Assembly: GCA_022605405.1 (NCBI GenBank)
Contig: JABYQQ010000011.1
Span: 434,001-498,000, forward strand
Direction: 5' to 3'
Length of the DNA stretch: 64,000 bases
Source: Earliella scabrosa
Taxonomy: Eukaryota > Basidiomycota > Agaricomycetes > Polyporales > Polyporaceae
Positions 21,376 to 30,152 of the stretch are shown here, one piece after another; positions within the stretch are counted from its first letter, which is position 1; each line of letters starts with the position of its first letter. Below the pieces are notes generated by a model, which made no database searches, was not told where the DNA came from, and worked only from the letters and a program-made list of their open reading frames with translations. The position numbers and the translations under genes are program-made.

Positions 21376-22927
21376 TGCCAGAACGAGGAGGGGTTGGAAT
21401 GCGCACGCAATATCTCGGAAACGGATGCGCGGAACGCTCTGAAACTTCGCACGGCGGTAGAATGTGGGGTGCGCGGGCGGCGTACTGAGTTTCGTGGGAA
21501 ACAGGGGAGGGATGGAGGAACGGCAGCGACTCGCGATTGGGATCGCGAAACAAGCGCCCACTGATGTCGAAACCGCGATAACTCGGCCGGAGTGCAGCGC
21601 GCGAGGGTGAAACGCAGGATGCAGGTTGCAGAGGGGATGAGGAAGGCGTCCGCAAACTTGCGCGCCGAAGGGATGAAATACGAGGGCGCAGTGGGCGATA
21701 AGGCGAAGGGAGAAGCAGGGGATAGGGTGTCTTAGCAGAAACGCCCACAGCGTGGCGACGGCTTGGCGCGACTTTCCGAAAACTCGTACGCAGGCTTTGG
21801 AGATGTGTGAGAGGATGCACGCCAAACGCGACCGCAAACGGCTGCGAAACGGAGTCTAGGCGACGCGATAGGCGAAGGGAGGGGGAGGGAGGAGAGGGGC
21901 TTAGCTAGCACCGCCGTTCCGCAACGATGTGTGCACGGATCGCGCGCGAACTCGGCACGCTACTTGGACTGGCACCTGGGATGTTCGTCCTCGATTTTTG
22001 CGGCGTCACGAGTCTCGGTCGAAGAAGGAGAGGCAGACGAGTCTTGGACGTCTCGATAGGCGCCCAAACGAGGTCGTGGACGTGATAGCGCAGGAGCACA
22101 GCGTCGGATTTGCGTGAAACTTTTCCTCGCGTAAGGTGGGGTATGCAAGAGCCCGTGATTCAATTTCTGCGCCGATACGTCAAGTAGGGACCCGCGTATG
22201 GGCTAAGGAGGACTGGGGAGGTAGGAGGAGAAGGGGCTGAGGAGAGCGACTGAGTTGCTCGGCGACGGTCCGCGCGATTTGCGTGAAACTTGATGCGATG
22301 GTCAACGCAGGCCCAAGGACGGTATGTACCAGGTTTGGGACGGAACGGCCGAGGTGTCCGCTCTCGAGAGCCTCCGAAGATCCGCAATAAGCGCTGAAGT
22401 GTCGAGGGAGGGAGGACGGCAAGGTCTTGATATCGCAACGACGCCGCGTCGCGAGCTCTCGCAAATGGGAATGCGGGTAGATGAGGTAGGAAGGAGGCCG
22501 CGTACCAAAACGCGAAGCAATCCGCGCAAATCTGCTCGACCAACGGGCTCCCCAACGCTAACTGCAGCACTGACCCCTATCTCCGGATTGTGGACGCTGT
22601 TGCACTGGCCTGAGCGGTCGGAATCCTTCGCAACTTGGGTCAACGGTGGTGTACGCCGGAAGGAGCACGGGTGCGGAGTTTTGTGTGGATCCAATCAGCA
22701 GGAGGACGTCGACGGCGCGTCGAAGTTGAGAGGGACTCGCGGCAAAAATGCGCAGAAAAAGCGAGAGAAAAAGCGATGGAATATGAGCAAGGAGTGGGAT
22801 GGATGATCTGAAAGGACCAGAGAGATATGGTAATGTGGTTGGATGGGAAAGGGGTGCAAAATGCAAAAGAGAAGAGGGGGAAAGGGGGGTGGTCTGTAGG
22901 GACTGTGCTCGGATGAGGAGAAGCAAG

Positions 22928-22944
22928 CCTCACCGGGGCAGCCA
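22928..22944 (-). promoter_or_regulatory. Candidate primer-binding site
   Basis: Three nucleotides inside the 5' LTR the minus strand reads TGGCTGCCCCGGTGAGG. It starts with TGG, complementary to the CCA end of a tRNA. The donor tRNA was not identified. Confidence 0.6.
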
Positions 22945-22947
22945 GAA

Positions 22948-23399
22948 TGATGAGACTCCGGAGTGTCTGGGCTCTGCAGGGAAACCCGAGAAGCACTCTA
23001 GAGGATGGAAGGTGATAGGGTCGTCGCCTCTGCTACCTCACACAGTCGAGACCTAAGGAGGAAGGATGAAATGATGTGTATATGCGCAGGAGAGTCACAG
23101 ACAAAGGTCTCGGATCGCAGTCGCAGTCGTATGTCTCAGGGTCGCAGGTCGCAGGGGAAGTACGCAGGAAGGAGTCGCAGGGGAACGCAAACGCAGGAGA
23201 GATGGTGATGGTCCGAAGGTAAGCTAAGGGAGGGTGGTGGCTATGCACGATGTCTAAGTAAGGGGATATCGACACTAAATAAGCTAAATATGCGATAAGT
23301 CCTGGAATGGGGCTCATACTCGAAAGGTAAATGCAAGACTCGAACCTGAGGTGTCACGGATGGTCAGAATCGGAGCACAGATGGTGCTGGTGCACAACA
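22948..23399 (-). repeat. 5' LTR (452 bp)
   Basis: Nearly identical to 19480-19931. In the element's sense strand it contains GGTTCGAGTCTCG, which resembles a Pol III B box, but no matching A box was found. Confidence 0.92.
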
Positions 23400-24529
23400 G
23401 CGGGGACCGACGTCGGCGCGGGTGTCAGGACCGACGCGAGGACCGACGTTGGTGTGGGTGTTCGGATTGACATCGGCGCGGCTGTGAGGACCGACGTTGG
23501 GACGAGTGTAAGGAGCGGCATCGGCGCGGGTGTTCATATTGACGTCGGCGCGAGCGTAGGGACCAACGTCAGCGCGGGCGTGTGAACCAACGGTCGCCTC
23601 GGTATGTTGAAGCTCATTGAATTCGGCGGGCCTGTCGCTGTCCGAACCAGAAGGGCCAGCCGTGTGCCCTCGTGTGTTGGTGTATGGATATGAGTTCGGC
23701 ACGGTGGGATGGCGTCAAGAGCTACGACTCGGCCCGCTACCGCTAGGATGTGACATTCGGAATGGGGAGTCCAATCCTCCTGAATAATCCGGGTGACGGA
23801 GCGGGGGAGCAGCCTCGGTCTGTCCGTAGCCCCAGTTTCCAGTCACACTGTGAGCGGGATGCTGAAGAGCACGAGGCCCGAGGAAGGGGGTCCATCGGTC
23901 TGGATATGAATAAGGGGGACTGGCTGTGAGTGTTGCGGCCCACTGATGAAACGGACGACATACCATCGATGTGCGGCGGACGGCCTTCGTGCATCTGCGT
24001 CTGACCCCAGCCATGTCGAGCATCGGTCATCTCCACGTCTTCGGAGTGTTGTCGATCCGGCTGCGACTGCTGGGGACCGCCGGTAACTCCATCCAGACGC
24101 TCGGTGTTCGAGGCAGTAGTCGTGTCGGCGTCGAGGGGAGCGGTCGCCTGCGTGTCGGAGCGTGCGTTCGAGCGGGCGCTGAAGCTGGCGTCGGGGTGGA
24201 GGGTGGTAGGAGCCACGGCGTGGGAGCCGGCGTGAGCCACGGTTTGGGGGTCGGCTGAAGTCGCAGTTCGGGAGTCGGCATGAGCTAGTGCACCGGCTTC
24301 GGTGCGGGACCCACTGGGAACGGAGGCAAGTGCGTCCTGGATAGCGTCGAAGCGACCGTGGCGGCGCTCGTCGGTCGCTTTGGCACGCAGGTTTTGGTAG
24401 GTAACATCGGGGCGGGGGTCATCAGCTTCCTCGAGTGGATTGTTAGGTCCCTCGGGCGGTGACGACGCGGAACCGCCTGCTAGGGAGGCATTGGTGAGAT
24501 GACGATTGTCAACGTCCGAGGGTACGTTG

Positions 24530-24760
24530 GGCGTAGGCAGAGCCTGAGCGTCGGGCGTCAGGTGCGGGCGAGCGTCGGGAGGAGGGTGCGAGCGAGCGTC
24601 GGGAGGAGGGTGCGAGCGAGCGTCGGCGGGAGGGTGCGGGCGAGCGTCGGGAGGAGGGAGCGGGTGAGCGTCGGCGGGAGGGAGCGGGCGAGCGTCGGCG
24701 GGAGGGAGCGGGCGAGCGTCGGGAGGAGGGCGCGGACGAGGGTCCGGCATCGGGTGCGGT
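24530..24760 (-). repeat. 24-bp coding repeat (8-residue unit, PPxDARPx type)
   Basis: Tandem units of 'gagcgtcgggaggagggtgcgagc' encode P-P-(P/A)-D-A-R-(P/S)-(L/H). The 24-bp period is the same as in the other two arrays of the broken minus-strand gene. Confidence 0.82.
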
Positions 24761-25848
24761 CGAACGTCGTCGCCGATGTCTCCCCCGTCGGCGTCGCTCG
24801 GATCAGCGCCGGTGCCGGTGTCGGCGGGAATGTCCAGGGTGTTCTCTCGGGGGCTTACTTCTACAGAAGGACTGGTATGTATGGTTGAACGCGTTCGCTG
24901 GGAAGAGATGGTTGCAGTCTCTGACCGCTGCCTCGATGAAGGCCCCTGAACAGGAGCGGTCGGCTTGGGCCCTCCACTGCCGATATATATAGCGGATACA
25001 GGCTCGGAGACAACGGGGGCCTCATGCGTACGCTCTACAAGCTTACCAGCAGCCCCGGAACCCGACGCAGCCGGCGCCGGACCTTCCTCTGTGATCCCCG
25101 TACACAGGTTGCATGAGTACTAGGAACAACAGCAGGAGGGAGGACCGTACCAGTTTTGTTCTCCCCATCTTGCTTGCGGCGCGTTCGTGTCGTCATGCGA
25201 GGAGCAGGGGGCAGCTTCAGGTCTGCTGATAGCAGAGGTGTTGGCCACTGCACACGAACGTAGATAGTACACGGGATACGTACCGATTGGTGCTGCGGGC
25301 TGCCCCTGTTTTGATTTCTTCGAGCGCGTTGCTCGACCTTTCGGGGTCGTCGGCCGTTGGTCCCCGTCGCCAACAGCAACAGCGGGCTGGGGAGCGAGAG
25401 TAGGGGCGGTGGCGAGGATAGCGGACGCGTCGTTGGGAGCAACAACCAACTCGCCGCCGACATTGCCTGCGGGATCCTTCGATAGCGCTGTACGTGGGAC
25501 GGCAACATGCGTTCAGCAGATAGCAAGATGTAGATGAAATCGTCCTCACCTGCGGCACGGGTGGCACGTTCCGCCGCTGCGGCTTTTACAAATGGCCTCG
25601 CGTTCGGCGTCGCCACGACCTTGCGGGTCGATTTTCTGGTAGGGGTTTGAGGTTCTGGCGCTGTCGACGGGTCGGGAGGGGCTCGGGGTGTCAGTGAGCC
25701 CGAGCGTTCGCGTGCCGGAGACGCGTCCTGGCGCGTCGAACGCGCAATGGACGCGTTTTGTCGCGTCCGACGCACTGGCTAGGTGGCAGTCAGTCTCCAC
25801 AATACGACGCGGGATCGGAGGAAGGCTGGACGACTTACCCTTTTCATG

Positions 25849-26239
25849 TCGAAAACGATATAGCTCGGGATTGTCAAGTGCTGAGTGATGGCGACGGGCA
25901 AGCGGGAAGTGGATGCAAGAGCGAGAGAGAGGGAGTGAAGGATGAAGTGGGGGCGCCGAGAGTAGAGAGTTAAGCTGGTGAGAGTGCCTCTGCACGAGGC
26001 ACGGGTTTACTCGACGGTCAGTTCTCAGAAGGTGGTGGCGGGACGGCAGGCAATACATTTGTGGAGTTCGTTGCGAGGCAACGACCCCCGGGAGGGAATG
26101 GAGGGTCACAAAATGGCGGTGGAAGTCTCTGCGCGGAGGTCACCGGTGCTAAGTAGCCGTATCTGGCAATTGAAGTGAGTATCACATATTCTGCGACAGA
26201 TACAACTTGGGTGGGAGTGGGCCATGTCTGGCAGGCACG
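25849..26239. other. Upstream region of the large minus-strand gene
   Basis: Probable promoter and 5' region. Open frames here are not supported by splice continuity. Confidence 0.4.
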
Positions 26240-27054
26240 ATTGATGACCTGGTTGATAATCAATATTGGTACTATGTTAATGAATGACCAAATGATCTAC
26301 AATTATCGCTCCATCACTAAATAGTAAAAGTTCAGTTCACATATACTTGGTTTCGAACTGTCGATCAAAGCATGAAACATCACTCAAAGGTTTACATTTC
26401 ATGCAACACTCTTTTGAACTGAGCATTGACTGCTATCAGATACGTTAGATAATCTCATCTCTCCATTTTGCAGTGGACGAACTTTTATCACGAACTTTCA
26501 TCACTTCAATGAACTTTTCCAAATATAGTATAGAATTCCAGTAAGCCAGACCGTCTTTAGATGGCACATTTTTAAAGTATTGAGCTTTAGATACACTGGA
26601 ACAAGCTCATTGCATATGGCTTTATGCAGCATAGCATGCCACTCTTTTTGCTTACCATACTAGCTTATTTTTGTCATTTCAACACAGTATTTACTCATTG
26701 CAGTAATTAACTTCTAGCGTGTCTATGAGGTGATCTTTGGCTTCTCAATGACACATAATACTTTCCATGCATGTCAGTTCATTTCTTTACAGCATTTGTT
26801 CATTCATCATGCACAAGCAGGTCAGAATATTACACTACTAGTACAGCAAACAACCACTATATTGTGTGTTTTCAATGGTATATAATACTCTACACAACTT
26901 CAGAAACACTACATTGTTTATAGAGAGCGAAAGTTGTAGGTAACACTGAGTTATTGAACACTATTACAAGACCTCACAGAGTCCAGGAGGATGATCATTG
27001 ATACCTCCTGTGTTATTAGCTAGTGGTCTAATTCTGGCTGGATATATTTCTAGA

Positions 27055-28196
27055 TCAACATGGGCATATGACCAATTGTTTGAGAAGTTGCAATGATTGT
27101 CACCTTTCTATGGTTCAATGTACACATAACAGCTCGGTAGTATATGGAAAGGATAGAGATGATACAATACAGAATTATCATGATTTTTCCGTAATTTTTG
27201 CTATAGAACTGATGGAGTTATTCAGTAAATAGTGAATAGATCATTCAGTTGTGAAGAGAATATTCCCACGGTGGTGCGATTGAAGAGAGCTCATTTTTCC
27301 GGTTCTAATGGTATATAACACTCTACACTTTCATTAGAAACTGACAGAGACACACTCTGAAGCCAATGGTAGAATAGCCACTGGAAAATCCCAAACCACC
27401 ATTGATGGCATATAGAACACAGTGGTCATGTCGCACAGAGCTAAGTTTTTGCTTGTCAATGACCTATAACACTTTATGCTTATGACCCTTCATTGTTCTA
27501 CTAACCAGTATTTACTTGTCAATGAAGTGCCAACAGCTGAGAATATTACTCAACTAGTACAACAAATAAGCGCAGAAGTTTGCTATTTCAATGGTATACA
27601 ACACTGTATATAACTTCAGAAAGGCAACATTGTTCATAGAGAGTCAGTAACACTAAGCTATCAACTATGTTTGTACACTGAACTTATATTTGATAGTGAC
27701 AGTAGTCTAATGGTTAGTACACTGTGATGTTATTTGTGAGACTGGGGGTTCAATTCTGGCTGGGTGCACTTTTTTGCATCGACATGGGCGCTAATTATGC
27801 CCCTGAAACCCGGTGAGCTGTCGATGTTGGCGGTCGTCGACAGCTCCCCGGGACATTTTCTGGAATAGCCACTATTTACACTTCAAAGCATATCTCTGTC
27901 AGTTTCTAATGAATGTATAGAGTGTTATATACCATTAGAACCGGAAAAATGAGCTCTCTTCAATCGCACCACCGTGGGAATATTCTCTTCACAACTGAAT
28001 GATCTATTCACTATTTACTGAATAACTCCATCAGTTCTATAGCAAAAATTACGGAAAAATCATGATAATTCTGTATTGTATCATCTCTATCCTTTCCATA
28101 TACCCCTGAGCTCTTATATGTACATTGAAGTATGGAAAGTTGACAATCATTGCAACTTTCGAACATTTGGCCAATAAATGTGTTTGTTGATACATG
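27055..28196. repeat. ~300-bp inverted repeat (foldback) inside the AT-rich island
   Basis: The left arm, about 27,055-27,353, matches the reverse complement of about 27,885-28,196, including 'tatggaaaggatagagatga', 'ttcccacggtggtgcgattg' and 'gagctcatttttccggttct'. The arms diverge toward the centre and at the outer ends. The ~530-bp loop contains one of the tRNA-like SINE copies. Confidence 0.85.
27692..27795 (+). repeat. tRNA-like SINE head
   Basis: The sequence has an A-box-like tagtctaatggttag and a B-box-like gggttcaattctggc followed by a run of T. It resembles a tRNA-Glu type arrangement, but the acceptor stem does not pair and the anticodon arm is not convincing, so it is a tRNA-derived SINE rather than a tRNA gene. 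A more decayed copy lies at about 27,005-27,070, sharing 'ttctggctgg' and 'acatgggc'. Confidence 0.55.
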
Positions 28197-28560
28197 TTGA
28201 AGTGGATTAAATAGATGTGTAATGGATCTAGAAGATCAATATATAATGGACAATGATCTAGTGCGACCACATATGCATACTGAAGCCAAATCATGCTCAC
28301 AACCCAGCCAACCTTCCGCATTTGGGCAAGTGTATATGAGCTATAACTTTTGTACTAATAGTTCATATAAACTTGAAGTAAGTCCATCTAAAAGATGCGG
28401 ATCATGCCTACCAAACAATATTAAAACATGTTTGTTACAGAGTTATAAGTATAGACAGTAGTAGATGAAGTCATTAGAAGTGATAGAAAGAGCCACTAGT
28501 AACTAGTAGTATAGACGCCAATGAACCACGAAGCATGTGCCAACACAATGTAGTAAGCGC

Positions 28561-28925
28561 CGGCCATGCCAGGAGCCGAGCCGCGGGGGAGAGCATAAGA
28601 AAAGGAGTCAATGTGGCTGTGTCCAGTGGTAAGAAACGAGTAAGAAATTTCAACCCTAACCCTGTGGTGAGCGTCTAAAAGTAAGTAATTTTGTTACCTG
28701 AGATGACATAAGTTGTATGGAAGGGTAACAAAAACTTTTCCCACGGTGATCGAGTTGCGTCACAAGCGCCGGGCCAAAAGCTCCCCATAAGAACGATTAA
28801 TTCGTAAACTCATCAATCGTAATCGCCTCTCTACCTCTAAATCATACATAGCCGCCTCGGTCGCAACCGCGTTTTACACAAGAGACATACAAGTCGTACA
28901 TTGAGTGCAGGGAACGGTACTATGC
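28561..28925. other. No gene seen
   Basis: Between the AT-rich island and the next gene. Contains a lone 'ccctaaccc' near 28,654, too short to be a telomere remnant. Confidence 0.5.
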
Positions 28926-29936
28926 TCATGCGTCGTCGTCAGTAAAGTCGCGCCAGAAGGCGTGGCGGTAAGACCCGCGCGCTCCTAGGATCCGGTTGTA
29001 GATCTCCCAGTACTCAGTACGGGATGCGATCCGTGATTCCGGCGTCTGCGACAGTATGGACGCCGACCTTCGGAGACGGCTGATCTCTTTTTCGAACCAC
29101 TCGATAGTCTCCCTGTGTTCCAACAATTTTTGCTCCCTGCTGATAGAGGAGGGTTCGGGTTGCGGGACACGAGGAGATAGAGGGGGATTTGTGAGAGGCG
29201 TTGGCGACCGCTCGTTGTTGAGGGCAGCGAGGTTGACCCTAGTGCCGGGAACAGCGTGAGCAGCGGGGCATCGCGACGAGGCGGAACGCCGGGATGTGGC
29301 ACCGGCGTCGTTGGATGATTCGCCAGTGGGTACGGATGTTTCTGACCCTTCTTCGTCCGAATCGCCGGACTCGCCGACTGGGCCAATCGAGGACTCGGAA
29401 GAAGCGCTGGACATCGCGCCATCGACGGCGACAGCGCTGCGAGAGGCCTGAGGGCAAGAAGCTTGGAGGCGTGGCAAGATAGCCGGTGAACACTGGGAGC
29501 TGCTCGTCTCACCGACGGGCGGAGGAGAGGAACTGGAGTCAGATTGTTCCTCGCCCTCGTCAGTGCTGAAGCCTTCTCCAACAGGCGGCGGTGATTCCAA
29601 CATCTCCTCTCGCACCAGACGACGAGCAGCCCCGGAAGGAGCAAGGGATACGCGGCCCCTCAGAGATGCGTTTTGGTCGCGGCTCAGCTCGCGGGATCGT
29701 CGTGGTCGCGGCAGAGTGGATGCATCTTGCTCCCCAGCTGGAACTTGGGGGAACGTACGTTCGCGAACCGGGGAATGAGCTCGGACGCGACGCCCGCGGT
29801 CCTGGTCCTCTGTTGGCGTTGTATTGTAGTAGCAAACATCAGTTCTGTGTATTCCGCAGGTGTAGGTAGCACTTACCGCTCTCTTGGTGCGAAGAGCTAG
29901 TCCGGGGACGCTTCCGGTGACGACGGCTGGACATGT
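28926..29936 (-). CDS. Acidic, Ser/Pro-rich protein of unknown function
   Basis: Two exons (29877-29936 and 28926-29807) give about 313 residues. I chose the ATG that gives a strongly basic start (M-S-S-R-R-H-R-K-R) resembling a nuclear-localisation signal. To keep frame, the intron must end at the second of two overlapping AG acceptors. The middle is Ser/Glu/Asp-rich, with a thrice-used P-V-G-E motif, followed by a Pro-rich linker and a C-terminal charged helix (EQKLLEHRETIEWFEKEIS) that could form a coiled coil. No known domain recognised. It is divergently transcribed from the zinc-cluster gene across about 216 bp. Confidence 0.6.
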   Translation of the reverse strand, partial: TCPAVVTGSVPGLALRTKRAVSATYTCGIHRTDVCYYNTTPTEDQDRGRRVRAHSPVRERTFPQVPAGEQDASTLPRPRRSRELSRDQNASLRGRVSLAPSGAARRLVREEMLESPPPVGEGFSTDEGEEQSDSSSSPPPVGETSSSQCSPAILPRLQASCPQASRSAVAVDGAMSSASSESSIGPVGESGDSDEEGSETSVPTGESSNDAGATSRRSASSRCPAAHAVPGTRVNLAALNNERSPTPLTNPPLSPRVPQPEPSSISREQKLLEHRETIEWFEKEISRLRRSASILSQTPESRIASRTEYWEIYNRILGARGSYRHAFWRDFTDDDA

Positions 29937-30152
29937 TCGGAATGTCTAGGCGGTGCAGCATCAGCATTGTAAGCCATTAAGTCACAGCGGGCCTCGTACC
30001 TGTGGCGGAGGAAGGCAAGCCGCGTGCGCTCGGAGTCGAACTTGGTGGGAGCGAAGGGATAGGCGGATAGACGCCCGAAGACTGTGCTGGGCGTCGGTTC
30101 AACTTTGAACACGCCACTACATTTCACTCTAAGTCTCCTTTCTGTGCCTCTC
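29937..30152. promoter_or_regulatory. Shared divergent promoter region
   Basis: The 216 bp between two head-to-head start codons. No canonical TATA box was noticed. Co-regulation of the two genes is inferred from the short spacing only. Confidence 0.45.

Larger units (their letters stand above)
19480..23399 (-). mobile_element. Gag-only non-autonomous LTR retrotransposon (TR-GAG-like), 3.9 kb
   Basis: 452-bp LTRs (19480-19931 and 22948-23399; TG...CA ends) differ at very few positions; I saw one, a G/A in the 'aaatgcgagactcg' block. On the minus strand the order is 5' LTR, primer-binding site, long leader, gag, polypurine tract, an extra partial LTR, full 3' LTR. No protease, reverse transcriptase, RNase H or integrase frame exists, so it must borrow these from a relative. 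It lies inside an exon of the large minus-strand gene, in the same transcriptional orientation. Confidence 0.9.
14985..25847 (-). pseudogene. Large multi-exon gene of unnamed agaricomycete family, broken by nonsense codon and LTR insertion
   Basis: Read right to left. A 9-nt first exon (25839-25847, M-K-R) joins 25550-25778, 25284-25487, 25151-25222 and 23964-25088; then an exon from 23923 that meets an in-frame TGA at 23715-23717 and is interrupted at 23400 by an LTR element, resuming in frame at 19479 and running to 18984. Further exons include 18574-18931 (acidic tract, then a Lys-rich WNAYGQYFK motif), one with a CYKRFKEAYGL motif, one with ALESIHGYSSALIIAG, one with DGWPRKVPFPNP, a long acidic Ser/Asp exon, one with a basic PRRKKAR signal, and Pro/Gly/Tyr-rich terminal exons. 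Three low-complexity arrays of 8-residue repeats lie inside. A TAA near 18,075 may be further damage or lie in an intron I could not resolve. I recognise the style of a lineage-expanded repeat-associated mushroom family but cannot name a function; nuclear location is suggested by the basic signals. Confidence 0.7.
26240..28560. repeat. AT-rich island of nested, decayed repeats
   Basis: About 2.3 kb of markedly AT-rich sequence in an otherwise GC-rich window. It contains two related direct copies (about 26,640-27,070 and 27,430-27,800) sharing blocks such as 'caatggtatataata' with 'caatggtatacaaca' and 'ttctggctgg', and the foldback described separately. No gene is supported; frames are short and stop-rich. 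Confidence 0.75.

Noticed and set aside
22948..23399. Pol III gene in the LTR (B-box-like GGTTCGAGTCTCG)
   Set aside because: No A box at the expected distance and no tRNA fold; treated as coincidence within the LTR.
27692..27765. Functional tRNA gene
   Set aside because: A- and B-box-like blocks exist, but the acceptor arms do not pair and the anticodon arm is not convincing, so a decayed SINE head is a better reading.
28650..28665. Telomere remnant (ccctaaccc)
   Set aside because: Less than two repeat units; expected by chance.
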